NCBI RefSeq assembly: GCF_000422785.1
Contig: NZ_AUGS01000008.1
Span: forward strand, 62,001 to 126,000
DNA from: Pseudovibrio exalbescens DSM 16456
GTDB lineage: Bacteria; Pseudomonadota; Alphaproteobacteria; Rhizobiales; Stappiaceae
DNA length: 64,000 bases
Reading direction: 5' to 3'
Shown here: positions 36,307-45,084 of the stretch, piece after piece
How positions within the stretch are numbered: position 1 is the stretch's first letter
How the letters are laid out: each line of letters starts with the position of its first letter
Notes under the pieces: model-generated
Databases searched by the model: none
What the model was told of the DNA's origin: nothing
Seen by the model: only the letters and a program-made list of their open reading frames with translations
Position numbers and translations under genes: made by a program

Positions 36307-36813
36307 ATGGCAGAGGCGAGTCGCCCCCCAATCGCAATTATCATGGGAAGCCAGTCTGACTGGGCTACAATGAAACACACGGCGGAAACGCTCGACGCAC
36401 TCGGCGTTGAGTACGAAGCGAAGATCATCTCCGCGCATCGTACACCAGACCGACTCTATGAGTTTTCAAAGAACGCCAAGGTCAATGGCTACAAAGTAAT
36501 CATTGCCGGAGCAGGCGGCGCAGCCCACCTTCCCGGCATGACAGCAGCCATGACACCTCTGCCTGTATTCGGGGTGCCCGTACAATCCAAGGCGTTGAGT
36601 GGGCAGGACAGCCTGTTGTCTATTGTGCAAATGCCTGCAGGTGTACCTGTTGGCACTTTGGCGATTGGTCGCGCCGGCGCAATCAACGCAGCTCTGCTGG
36701 CAGCGGCCGTTTTGGCTTTAAATGACAACAATCTGGCAACTAGGCTGGACACTTGGCGGGACAAACAGCGCGACGGAGTGGCTCTGGCACCGGTCGATGA
36801 GAGTGATCAGTAA
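36307..36813 (+). CDS. purE: N5-carboxyaminoimidazole ribonucleotide mutase
   Basis: 168 residues, class I PurE. Active-site motif [12 protein letters not shown] (about 11-22), [12 protein letters not shown] (about 43-54, containing the catalytic His), and [12 protein letters not shown] (about 75-86) followed by [22 protein letters not shown]. It rearranges N5-CAIR to CAIR in purine synthesis. It forms an operon with purK, 12 bases apart. Confidence 0.97.
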   Translation: MAEASRPPIAIIMGSQSDWATMKHTAETLDALGVEYEAKIISAHRTPDRLYEFSKNAKVNGYKVIIAGAGGAAHLPGMTAAMTPLPVFGVPVQSKALSGQDSLLSIVQMPAGVPVGTLAIGRAGAINAALLAAAVLALNDNNLATRLDTWRDKQRDGVALAPVDESDQ

Positions 36814-36825
36814 GGACACAACTTG

Positions 36826-37929
36826 ATGAGTAGTGAAGAAAAGCAACTCAAACCGGGCGATACGATCGGCATTCTTGGTGGAGGCCAGTTGGGACGTATG
36901 ATTGCCGCCGCCGCAATGCGTCTTGGCCTGAAGGTCCATATCTTCTGCCCTGACGCGGACAGTCCGGCCTTCGAGTGCTGCAGCTTCAAGACGGTGGCTG
37001 ACTATGAAGACATGGAGGCGTTGCACCGTTTTGCACAATCCGTCTCCGTAGTGACCTACGAATTTGAGAATGTACCGGGTGAAACCGCAACTTTCTTGGA
37101 AGAGCATTGCATCGTCAGGCCCGGCCCACTTGCTTTGACGGTTTCACAAGACCGACTGACGGAGAAGACTTTCCTGCGCGAAAAAGCCGGAGTGGAAGTC
37201 GCCGGATATTACGCGGTTGAAAACCAAGGGGACCTTGCCACCGGCCTATCCCTGTTCGATGGCATGGGTGTCCTGAAAACCCGCCGCTTCGGATATGACG
37301 GCAAAGGGCAAGTCATGATCCGCACGGAGGAAGTTGCAGAAACCGCGCTTGAGGCGATTGGCGATCAGCCGGCGATCCTGGAAGCGCTGGTGCCCTTCGA
37401 GAAGGAAATCTCCGTCATTGTTGCGCGGGGAGTTGACGGGGACATTCGCTGTTACGACCCTGCGGACAACCACCATCAAAACCACATTCTGAAAACCTCC
37501 AGTGTTCCAGCTGAGATTCCGCGCGAGGTCGCAACGGCTGCGCTTGAAATAGCCGCGCAAATCGTGGCCGCGCTTGAATACGTTGGCGTAATGGGCGTTG
37601 AGATGTTCGCCGTACCCAATGCTGAAGAAAGCTACGACCTTGTTGTCAACGAAATCGCACCACGAGTGCACAATTCGGGTCACTGGACCCAGGATGCCTG
37701 CCCCGTGTCCCAGTTTGAGCAACATGTGCGTGCGATAGCGGGCTGGCCACTGGGCAATCCAGGCCGCACGAGCGATGTCGTGATGGAAAACCTGATCGGG
37801 CACGACGTGGATGCATGGCAAGAGATTCTGCATGAACCAAACGCGCGCCTAACCCTTTACGGGAAAACGGAAACCCGTGACGGACGAAAAATGGGGCACG
37901 TGAACCGCCTATTGCCATTGGGCGCTTAA
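36826..37929 (+). CDS. purK: N5-carboxyaminoimidazole ribonucleotide synthase
   Basis: 367 residues; the ATG is preceded by AAGGA at 9 bases, and a TTG one codon earlier is ignored. ATP-grasp enzyme: IGILGGGQLGRMIAAAAMRL at the N-terminus, KTRRFGYDGKGQ (about 145-156), and metal-binding NEIAPRVHNSGHWT (about 269-282). It carboxylates AIR with ATP and bicarbonate, feeding PurE. Last gene before a strong two-way terminator. Confidence 0.97.
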   Translation: MSSEEKQLKPGDTIGILGGGQLGRMIAAAAMRLGLKVHIFCPDADSPAFECCSFKTVADYEDMEALHRFAQSVSVVTYEFENVPGETATFLEEHCIVRPGPLALTVSQDRLTEKTFLREKAGVEVAGYYAVENQGDLATGLSLFDGMGVLKTRRFGYDGKGQVMIRTEEVAETALEAIGDQPAILEALVPFEKEISVIVARGVDGDIRCYDPADNHHQNHILKTSSVPAEIPREVATAALEIAAQIVAALEYVGVMGVEMFAVPNAEESYDLVVNEIAPRVHNSGHWTQDACPVSQFEQHVRAIAGWPLGNPGRTSDVVMENLIGHDVDAWQEILHEPNARLTLYGKTETRDGRKMGHVNRLLPLGA

Positions 37930-37956
37930 TGCAGGCAGCCCGTATCTCGTAAAAAC

Positions 37957-37998
37957 CGAAGTAAAAAAGGCGGCTCAGAGGCCGCCTTTTTTACTTCG
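37957..37998. terminator. Bidirectional intrinsic terminator between purK and the MATE gene
   Basis: A perfect 18-bp inverted repeat (37957-37974 with 37981-37998) around the loop TCAGAG, with a core of AAAAAAGGCGGC/GCCGCCTTTTTT. It ends both converging transcripts. Confidence 0.95.
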
Positions 37999-38006
37999 AA
38001 CACCAA

Positions 38007-39401
38007 TCAAAATGGGACAATCTTCCACTCTCGCCGTTTGTGAAAACGCAGCGTCAAACTTACAGCACAAAAAGTGAGGCCCAACGCCAAACCGGCCCAG
38101 ATTCCTTCGGGTCCGAAACCCAGCGGAAATGCCAGAACATATGCCATCGTAAATCCGATGGCCCAGTATCCGAAAATTGCAATCATCATCGGGATCTTGG
38201 TGTCGGACAGACCTCGCAACACACCACTGGCAACCCCCTGAACGCCGTCGGCCAACTGGAACAACCCAGCAATGATGAGCAATGGAACTGCCATGACAAG
38301 CACCGCAGCCGCATTCGGATTGCTTTCATCCAGATAAAAACCAATAAGCGCTTCGGGGAAGATCCAGAACAACCCGCCACCAAAAATGGCGAATGCAGCG
38401 GCCAAAGAAATGGCACACCAGCCCGCGCGTTGTAATCCATCAGCATCCTGACGGCCGAGCGCCCGCCCAACTCGGGCGATCGCCGCATTCGAAAATCCCA
38501 CGGGTATCATGAAGGCAATGCCCGTCAACTGAGCCGCAATGCCGTGAGCCGCAAGTTCCAAGGTGCCAATCCACCCCATCATGAAGGCAGAGGCGCCAAA
38601 CAGGCCGGTTTCCGCAAGCAGCATCAACGAGATTGGCCATCCGAGGCGCAAAATCTCGAAAAATGCCCCCCAATCAGCACGCCACAAACGAACAAACACC
38701 TCATAGGTGCGCACCTCCGGCTGCCAGAAAATGTAGATGACCAGAATTATGGCAGAGGCAAATGCGGTCCCGACCGAGGCGATCGCGGCACCCATAATGC
38801 CCAGCTCTGGCAATCCCCAAGCGCCAAAGATAAGTCCATAATCCAGTATCGCATTCACCAAGGCGCTGGCGACCGTGGCCCAGAGCACGATTTGTGCCTT
38901 CTGAATACAGGTCAAGAAGCTCCGCAGGGCCACGACGAAAAGCGAGGGATACATCGACCATTGCACCACACGCAGATATTCTGCGGCAATGCGTGATACC
39001 TCCGGGTCCTGCCCAAGAAAAAGAAGAATGCTCTCCCCATTCCAAAGCCAGGTCATGGCCAACGAGGTATAAGCAAATGCAACCCAAATACCCATGCGAG
39101 AGGCACGGCGCACCCCGCGAATGTCTCCCTGCCCCTCAGCACGAGAAGCAAGCGGCATCACGGCCTGAATGATTCCCAGACCAGCCAACCAACTCATGAA
39201 AAACAACTGCAACGCCAGCACGGATGCAGCAAGTTGCTGTGCACCAAGCCACCCGATCATGAGCGTGTCTGTTGCGTTGATGGCCATCTGCGCCAATTGG
39301 GCCCCGATAAGCGGCAGCCCGAGAACCAAAGTCGCCTTGTATTCGGTAAGCCACAAGGACAAGGCAGGCGGCTGACCGCCGGCGTGCTCGACCCGCGTCA
39401 T
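38007..39401 (-). CDS. MATE-family multidrug efflux protein (NorM type)
   Basis: 464 residues with 12 membrane helices in two homologous halves. LVLGLPLIGAQLAQMAINAT begins the first half and GWPISLMLLAETGLFGASAF the second (about residues 255-275), the pattern of NorM-like MATE pumps. Na+- or H+-driven export of cationic compounds is the known family role. Its stop lies 8 bases from the terminator it shares with purK. Confidence 0.93.
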   Translation of the reverse strand: MTRVEHAGGQPPALSLWLTEYKATLVLGLPLIGAQLAQMAINATDTLMIGWLGAQQLAASVLALQLFFMSWLAGLGIIQAVMPLASRAEGQGDIRGVRRASRMGIWVAFAYTSLAMTWLWNGESILLFLGQDPEVSRIAAEYLRVVQWSMYPSLFVVALRSFLTCIQKAQIVLWATVASALVNAILDYGLIFGAWGLPELGIMGAAIASVGTAFASAIILVIYIFWQPEVRTYEVFVRLWRADWGAFFEILRLGWPISLMLLAETGLFGASAFMMGWIGTLELAAHGIAAQLTGIAFMIPVGFSNAAIARVGRALGRQDADGLQRAGWCAISLAAAFAIFGGGLFWIFPEALIGFYLDESNPNAAAVLVMAVPLLIIAGLFQLADGVQGVASGVLRGLSDTKIPMMIAIFGYWAIGFTMAYVLAFPLGFGPEGIWAGLALGLTFCAVSLTLRFHKRREWKIVPF

Positions 39402-39492
39402 AAGCTGCTCCTAATAAAAGAAACGCAAGAGACACCGGTGCCGTAGACCAGTCATGTATCGTTGCGTGGGAAGTACGTCTGGCTGCCCCGGA

Positions 39493-40296
39493 TCATGCCG
39501 GGACGAAAGCCCTATCTGCCAGCTCGGGAATATCGAGCGGCATGAAGCTGGGAGCAGCTATGCCACCAAATGAGAGGAAATGTCCAGTGGGAACTGCATG
39601 CCATTGGGCTTCGCCCGTATCCAGCGGCTCAGAGACAACTGTAAGGCTTCGGTTGCACAATCGATAATAAAGACTGGGCACCACTTGATCACTGGAATAA
39701 CGCAGCGCGTACAGCCGCTCACCATCCGAAAGCGCGGCCGTTACCCGCAAGGCCGATTTTACCCCAGCCGCCAACATGATCTGGCGCACCTTATTCAAGA
39801 CCGTTTGCATCGATCGATAAGGATCTTCCGCCAAACCATGACTTAACATGGCCAGGAACAGAGCTTCACTATCCGTCGTTCCGACGCGGAACTGATAATG
39901 GTGATCGTCAATCAACGCTTCTACTGGACGTCGAACCTGTTCATAGCCCCCGATTTGACCATTGTGCATGAAGAGGTAACGCCCCACAGCAAACGGATGG
40001 CAGTTTGCGCGTGATGTGGCTGTTCCGGTCGAAGCTCGCACATGGGCGAAAAATAGGTTCGACTTTATTTGATGCGTCAGGCTTCTTAAATTTTCGTCGC
40101 CCCACGCTGGCTGAGTATCACGGTACAAGCCCGGAATTGGACGTTCTCCATACCAACCCAGCCCGAACCCATCGCCGTTCATATCAACTTTGGCCTGTTC
40201 ACAGCGGCGTGATTGCGCGATCAGCGAATGATCAGGACGGGTAATGAGATCATCCAGAAAAATCTCTTCGCCACGATACGCCAACCAACGACACAT
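39493..40296 (-). CDS. Class II glutamine amidotransferase domain protein
   Basis: 267 residues. After Met1 the sequence starts CRWLAYRGEEIF, so Cys2 becomes the N-terminal nucleophile once Met is removed. FFAHVRASTGTATSRANCHPF (about 82-102) and FMHNGQIGGYEQVR match the glutaminase fold of GATase II, YafJ/EgtC-like. No second synthetase domain is present. EgtC acts in ergothioneine synthesis, but no egtB or egtD is nearby, so YafJ-like unknown amide hydrolase is the safer call. Confidence 0.88.
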   Translation of the reverse strand: MCRWLAYRGEEIFLDDLITRPDHSLIAQSRRCEQAKVDMNGDGFGLGWYGERPIPGLYRDTQPAWGDENLRSLTHQIKSNLFFAHVRASTGTATSRANCHPFAVGRYLFMHNGQIGGYEQVRRPVEALIDDHHYQFRVGTTDSEALFLAMLSHGLAEDPYRSMQTVLNKVRQIMLAAGVKSALRVTAALSDGERLYALRYSSDQVVPSLYYRLCNRSLTVVSEPLDTGEAQWHAVPTGHFLSFGGIAAPSFMPLDIPELADRAFVPA

Positions 40297-41064
40297 GCTG
40301 CAACGCCCCCTGAGCTCCTGCTGAAAACGACCCGATGAAACTCACCTTGCAATAGAAAACGTCGGCTGAACAGGACAACTCATGTAGAACAGCACTGATC
40401 TGTGTCCTATCGACCGTCACCGCTCAAAAACCATTCAAATGCACAAAAAGCATTCGGCCGTTGCTCTCAAGATCAGCGGAAACGATCGACACCGCCCACT
40501 TACAGAATCAACGGCTCACGGGCTATCAGCGCATTCGGGTATTGCCTCATAGCGATCAACGTTTGATAAGCCCCAAGCACATACGGGCATTCGTCTCCAG
40601 TAGTCCACAACTTCAGAAGGCCTTCATGAAGGTGTCTTGGATCTGTGAAAGGCTGCGACTACATTCGGGACTGCCTTGCTTGCTGTGATGCGTTTATCTT
40701 GACCGATCAAGTTCTTTGCACCCACTAGACTTGCGATATATTTTAAATCCAAGTGCTTACCTCCTCATTTCTCCCAAGCCTCAACATCGGGGGAAATAAA
40801 CAACAAGGCTGCTAGACCAGCCTGCTATGAATGACTCGTCATTTTTGCGCGTAGTTGCATTTATTCGATGAGATTCCGCCTGTTCACGGTGGACAGACAC
40901 AAAGCATTCTGCTAGGAACGCGCAACAACAGGCGACGCAAAGGCGGTGCATGTTCGCGTTTGGCCGAACCACTGCTGGTCGCATCGTTTTTTCATCAGTG
41001 TCTTGATAAACACGCGCTGGAGGCGAACTAAGACCTCTGGCGTTCGCAGCATAAGGATTTACGC
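40297..41064. other. Long intergenic region upstream of rpsU
   Basis: 768 bases between the divergent amidotransferase and rpsU genes. Frames on both strands lack ribosome-binding sites and coding-like composition. No tRNA, terminator with a U-tract or large repeat is visible. A GATATATT AT-rich patch (about 40733-40745) may be promoter sequence. Otherwise I see nothing to support. Confidence 0.45.
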
Positions 41065-41289
41065 GTGCAGGTTCTCGTTCGCGATAACAACGTCGATCAA
41101 GCGCTCAAAGCGCTTAAAAAGAAGATGCAGCGCGAAGGCATCTTCCGTGAAATGAAACTCCGTGGCCACTACGAAAAGCCATCGGAAAAAAAGGCTCGCG
41201 AAAAGGCTGAGGCAGTTCGCCGTGCTCGCAAGCTGGCTCGTAAGCGCGCACAGCGCGAAGGTCTGCTAGTCGGCAAAGGCCGTCGCTAA
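41065..41289 (+). CDS. rpsU: 30S ribosomal protein S21
   Basis: 74 residues from GTG behind AAGGA ([20 protein letters not shown]). The body is a chain of basic helices ending [22 protein letters not shown]21 sits near the anti-Shine-Dalgarno region of 16S rRNA and helps initiation. Single-gene transcript with its own terminator. Confidence 0.97.
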   Translation: MQVLVRDNNVDQALKALKKKMQREGIFREMKLRGHYEKPSEKKAREKAEAVRRARKLARKRAQREGLLVGKGRR

Positions 41290-41345
41290 GCACAGCCTTC
41301 CTCTTCGTTCCCTGAAGCGAAGAGTGCAAAAACACCGGTTTCTCA

Positions 41346-41387
41346 AAACGGACCCACCGGCAAACCGGTTGGTCCGTTTGCCTTTTT
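41346..41387 (+). terminator. Intrinsic terminator after rpsU
   Basis: AAACGGACC (41346-41354) pairs with GGTCCGTTT (41371-41379); an inner CCGG/CCGG stem has loop CAAA; the run TTTTT follows at 41383. Confidence 0.85.
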
Positions 41388-41455
41388 CATGCTGGCATCC
41401 TTTTTGGAACTTTGAGAAACTGGTATCTCTTGGTGGTCAATCTTAGAGGGTGCCG

Positions 41456-42310
41456 ATGCGGCTGGTCACGTTTCTTTGTCAGCAAGCGCCGAAAGCGAAG
41501 CTGGTTGGGCTAGGTCTGTTACTTGCCAGTGTTGCTGGCTGTCAAACCGGCGGTTTGGTCTACGACAACGTGGCAACCAATCCCGCAGCAGGATCCAGCG
41601 CCAACATAAAGTCGTTGACCGAAGTCATCGAAGCAAACCCTCAGAACGCCAACAGCTACAACACACGTGGCATTGCATACGCGCAAGCAGGACGCCTTGA
41701 CGAGGCCATCGAAGACTTTTCGCAGGCTATCAAGCTTAACCCCCGCTACTATCAGGCATACGCGAACCGCGCATTGGCAGAGCGTCGCAAAGGCAACACC
41801 AGCAAGGCGATCGCAGATTACGATGCCGCCCTGAACGTCAAGCCCGACTATGTGCAAGCTCTTAACGGGCGCGGCAATGCCTATCGCGCTTTGGGGCAAA
41901 ACACAGCCGCCCTGCGAGACTACAATGAGGTCATCCGGCTGGATTCAGGCAACGCTCGAGCCTACCATAACCGCGGGCTGATCTATCAATCTCAAGGTCA
42001 ACATCAAGTTGCACTTAATGATTTCTCTAATGCCATTGGCATCAATTCGCGCGCTTATTCACCATTGATCGCGCGTGGTGTCACCTACATGGCATTGAAC
42101 GACCCAAAGGCTGCGCTGAAGGATTTTGAAGCGGCAACAGCCATTAATGGTCGCTCAGACGCCGCCTGGGCTAACCGTGGGCGTGCCGAAGAAGCCGTTG
42201 GGGACGTCACCGCAGCACGCAAATCATACATGCGTGCGCTGCAGCTTTCACGCACCAATCAGGTTGCACGTGACGGCTTGTCCCGTATCGGCGGCAACGC
42301 CCCTTCTTGA
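41456..42310 (+). CDS. TPR-repeat lipoprotein
   Basis: 284 residues from the ATG behind AGAGGG; a GTG two codons earlier overlaps that site. Lipoprotein signal ending in LLASVAGC at about residue 29. Five or six tetratricopeptide repeats follow (about 50-275), for example NSYNTRGIAYAQAGRLDEAI, YQAYANRALAERRKGNTSKA and VQALNGRGNAYRALGQNTAA. It resembles NlpI-type outer-membrane adaptors that hold envelope proteases or hydrolases. The partner here is unknown. It stands alone, convergent with the secreted hydrolase. Confidence 0.9.
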   Translation: MRLVTFLCQQAPKAKLVGLGLLLASVAGCQTGGLVYDNVATNPAAGSSANIKSLTEVIEANPQNANSYNTRGIAYAQAGRLDEAIEDFSQAIKLNPRYYQAYANRALAERRKGNTSKAIADYDAALNVKPDYVQALNGRGNAYRALGQNTAALRDYNEVIRLDSGNARAYHNRGLIYQSQGQHQVALNDFSNAIGINSRAYSPLIARGVTYMALNDPKAALKDFEAATAINGRSDAAWANRGRAEEAVGDVTAARKSYMRALQLSRTNQVARDGLSRIGGNAPS

Positions 42311-42352
42311 GGGCTCAAAACCTCTTTAAATGTAAAAACACGCGCTTCAATT

Positions 42353-43237
42353 TCATTGGGATGTTGGCCGGTTGGTCAGCATCCAGTTCAATGTTTGTCG
42401 CCAGTCAAGCATGCGAATAGGCGTTCCATGCGAGCCGGTTTGGAACAGCGCAAAACGCACCGGGTATTGCCGGTGTTTCTTCTGCAAGGCCAAAAACAGT
42501 CCGTGCTGCCGGGTCCACGGGTACACCTGATCTGCGCTCCCATGCCCAAAAAAGATAGGCACCTTTCGTTTAACAGCTGCGCTGCCCACAAGCGCATCGT
42601 CACGAGCGCCCCCAAGGAACAACAGCCCATCAATCATTGCTGCAGTCACTGCGTTGTCCGCCAATTGATAGCACAACAAGCTCCCCATTGATCCGCAGGC
42701 CACATAAACAGCGGCATTTGGTGCCTCTTGCTTGTAGGCGGCGATCAGACTGCCAATTTCCCAATGTCCCCGCTCTTCAAAATTGGTGATGTCTGGAGAT
42801 AGATACACGCCGTTATTGCGAAGCATCAGGTTTTTGATCCGGTTGAAATTGCCACCAAAGGTCTGATCATCCGCCCCCTGATGTCGATTCCCGCCCTTAC
42901 CATGCAGATAAAGCGTAATGATCGCAGTCTCCGTGTTCGCGGTGCCGACACGAATATGGGGCAACCTCACTCCGTTAACAGTGATGCTGGTGTCCCGCTC
43001 CGACCATCTGGGTTTGTAAGAGACATAGTCCCCGCGCACCCGTCTTTCCGGCTCACTATCGCGCTGGCGCAAATCCCGTTCCAGTTGATAGTCAACGACA
43101 ACAAGCGATCCGTCTGCCGATTGATCAATCACATCCGGATATTGAAACAAGGAATCTTTATAGGGCGCCAGCGAGAACGCTGAAGCGTTGGAAACGAAGG
43201 CGAAGACCACCACAAGAAAGACAATTGGTTTGAGCAC
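42353..43237 (-). CDS. Exported alpha/beta-hydrolase-like protein
   Basis: 294 residues. Signal peptide about 1-20 (LVVVFAFVSNASA). The oxyanion loop is LYLHGKGGNRHQGADDQTFGG (about 110-130). The nucleophile elbow VACGSMGSLL (about 180-189) is a C-G-S-M-G variant of GxSxG. Late acid FFGHGSADQVYPW and late His FQTGSHGTPI complete a plausible triad. It could be a periplasmic esterase, lipase or peptidase. It begins 12 bases after the stop of an unknown exported protein gene, so the two are almost certainly one operon. Confidence 0.8.
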   Translation of the reverse strand: MLKPIVFLVVVFAFVSNASAFSLAPYKDSLFQYPDVIDQSADGSLVVVDYQLERDLRQRDSEPERRVRGDYVSYKPRWSERDTSITVNGVRLPHIRVGTANTETAIITLYLHGKGGNRHQGADDQTFGGNFNRIKNLMLRNNGVYLSPDITNFEERGHWEIGSLIAAYKQEAPNAAVYVACGSMGSLLCYQLADNAVTAAMIDGLLFLGGARDDALVGSAAVKRKVPIFFGHGSADQVYPWTRQHGLFLALQKKHRQYPVRFALFQTGSHGTPIRMLDWRQTLNWMLTNRPTSQ

Positions 43238-43249
43238 GAAACCCCGATC

Positions 43250-44557
43250 TCATTCAGAACTCATGGAAAGCGACGCACTCACAGGCGCGCGTTCACGGAT
43301 AAACCCATTTCTGTCCCACAGTGCTTCATGTAGCGCCCCATTGGCGAGCCCATAAACGCGGTACTCAACAGGCTCTGGAGGCTTGCGCGCATCCAACTCG
43401 CTTTGAAGCTCCAGCAATGCGGCTCTTTCCCTCAACTCCCAGCCGACGCGATCTCCTGCGATAAAGACCACCAATGCGCCAGAGGCGGTTTGGCCGACGG
43501 GCACACCTTGAACCACTTCAAGCGCCGTAATCGCTGCCACATGCTGATGGTAATCTACAGCCATCAACAGCGCCAACACCATATAATTTGCGCCGCTCGG
43601 CGCATCCGCCGTTGCAACAAGCGCCACTTGATCTTCAATGCCAGGAAGGGGACCCAGTTGCTGCATAGCTCCAACCAGAACCAGCTTTTCCGCTGGGGTC
43701 AAGGCCGACTGCGCCAAGAACGACCGTATCGTGGCATCTCTGACCTCCAAGCCCTCAAGTGCCTTTCGCATGCGTTCGTTCAACACAGCCGGGCTTTCAA
43801 CCAGCATTTTGCGGAAATCTGCCGAAGTCACGATACCTGTAACGGCTACCCCCGCCGAGCCGGGAATGAAAAGCGAAGCCAATCTCACCACCCGATTGGA
43901 CGACGCATAGGCCCAAGCGGCCTCATCCAGTTTGTCAGACAATGGGGTGAATGTGGTATATGGATCCACGCCGATCTGGACCGCGATTTCGCGCCGCGCC
44001 TGATCACGCCCAACAACCGCCGCCGCCAGTGTTTCAGATGGGCTTTCGCCCGCACGCGTCGGCCCCATCGGCGGTGGGTTTTTTCCAGCCAGAGTATTTA
44101 CCGTGCCATCAAACATTTCGCCGACCCGCTCCGCACTCTCACTGAGAGTTGTACCGGGGCGGCGGACAAGGTCCCCGAGAAATGTAAGGGGCTTTTTGAC
44201 CGCTTCAACGGCTCCGTCACCAGCCAGTGCTGTCCAGTCGGTCCTGTTCAACTGCTGTAGAGCTTGAACTTCGGCAAGTCGTTTGCGCATTTGCGCGGTA
44301 CCCCGAACAGGAAAAGTTCCTTGAGGCGTTTTCAGATGATAAAAAAGGAGAGTTCCACTTCGGGAGATCGGCGGAGAAATCTCAAAGCCCGCCCCGGAAG
44401 CTGGCAGGTCCTCCTCCGCAAGCACTTGTTCAAACGACGGTTCAGGAACACCCTGAACCTGAGACAACGCTTGCGCAACCATGGGCGCAAACAAGCCAGC
44501 ACCAAAGATCCCAACCGCAATAGCCGCTGCTTCAAGCCTGCCCACGCCGCACCTCAT
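43250..44557 (-). CDS. Exported protein of unknown function
   Basis: 435 residues. N-terminal signal or anchor (about 10-30, AAAIAVGIFGAGLFAPMVAQA). The rest is soluble: a stretch with RREIAVQIGVDPYTTFTPLSD (about 190-210, by position) and a C-terminal acidic/Arg-rich half. No known enzyme motif is visible. Similar proteins seem common as conserved hypotheticals in alphaproteobacteria, but I cannot name the family. The downstream neighbour is an exported alpha/beta hydrolase in the same operon, which hints at a shared periplasmic task. Confidence 0.75.
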   Translation of the reverse strand: MRCGVGRLEAAAIAVGIFGAGLFAPMVAQALSQVQGVPEPSFEQVLAEEDLPASGAGFEISPPISRSGTLLFYHLKTPQGTFPVRGTAQMRKRLAEVQALQQLNRTDWTALAGDGAVEAVKKPLTFLGDLVRRPGTTLSESAERVGEMFDGTVNTLAGKNPPPMGPTRAGESPSETLAAAVVGRDQARREIAVQIGVDPYTTFTPLSDKLDEAAWAYASSNRVVRLASLFIPGSAGVAVTGIVTSADFRKMLVESPAVLNERMRKALEGLEVRDATIRSFLAQSALTPAEKLVLVGAMQQLGPLPGIEDQVALVATADAPSGANYMVLALLMAVDYHQHVAAITALEVVQGVPVGQTASGALVVFIAGDRVGWELRERAALLELQSELDARKPPEPVEYRVYGLANGALHEALWDRNGFIRERAPVSASLSMSSE

Positions 44558-44684
44558 AAAAACAATACGCTACGCGTCAGTATAGATGCCAAGTGAGCAA
44601 CAAAAGGGCAAAAAGTTCAGCAATATCAACCAAAGTCACGAAAACCACAGCCAAAGCTGCGGTTCACATGATTATCAGTTGGCT

Positions 44685-44969
44685 CTAACTGGCGGTAACT
44701 GCCAATGCCAACAAAGATAATGCCAACACAACGCCTGGAGCAGTAATCGCACTCTTTTTGGATACAGCGCCCATAACTGCACCACCGAAACTTAAGATAA
44801 TCAAGATAGTGCCCAGCACGGATCCCGCCGTGCCCCCAAAAGCGATTGCGGCCAGACACACAATCCATGTCAGCACAACCGCTGCGGCGATGGTTGAGAA
44901 CTTGATAAAGCCCTCGTAGGTGTTTTCGTGATCGTTATAATCCATTGCCTTAGAGCTCCCGTCAGCCAT
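44685..44969 (-). CDS. aa3-type cytochrome c oxidase subunit IV
   Basis: 94 residues from MADGSSKAMDYNDHENTYEG; the start has GAGGGGAG upstream, and the ATG-like frame six codons earlier is rejected. The N-terminal DHENTYEGFIKFS signature is that of the small bacterial aa3 oxidase subunit IV. Membrane helices cover about 28-45, 52-70 and 75-92, longer than the single-helix Paracoccus subunit. None of the catalytic cta genes is near, as is usual for this orphan subunit. Confidence 0.85.
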   Translation of the reverse strand: MADGSSKAMDYNDHENTYEGFIKFSTIAAAVVLTWIVCLAAIAFGGTAGSVLGTILIILSFGGAVMGAVSKKSAITAPGVVLALSLLALAVTAS

Positions 44970-45084
44970 AAGACTCCCCTCACACACGTATTAATACTGA
45001 GATATACCTAGCATCAGTTACGTCAGGATGGCAACTGGCCTTTGGTCAGCGATCACAAGACATTGGATTTTGAACATGAAACGA

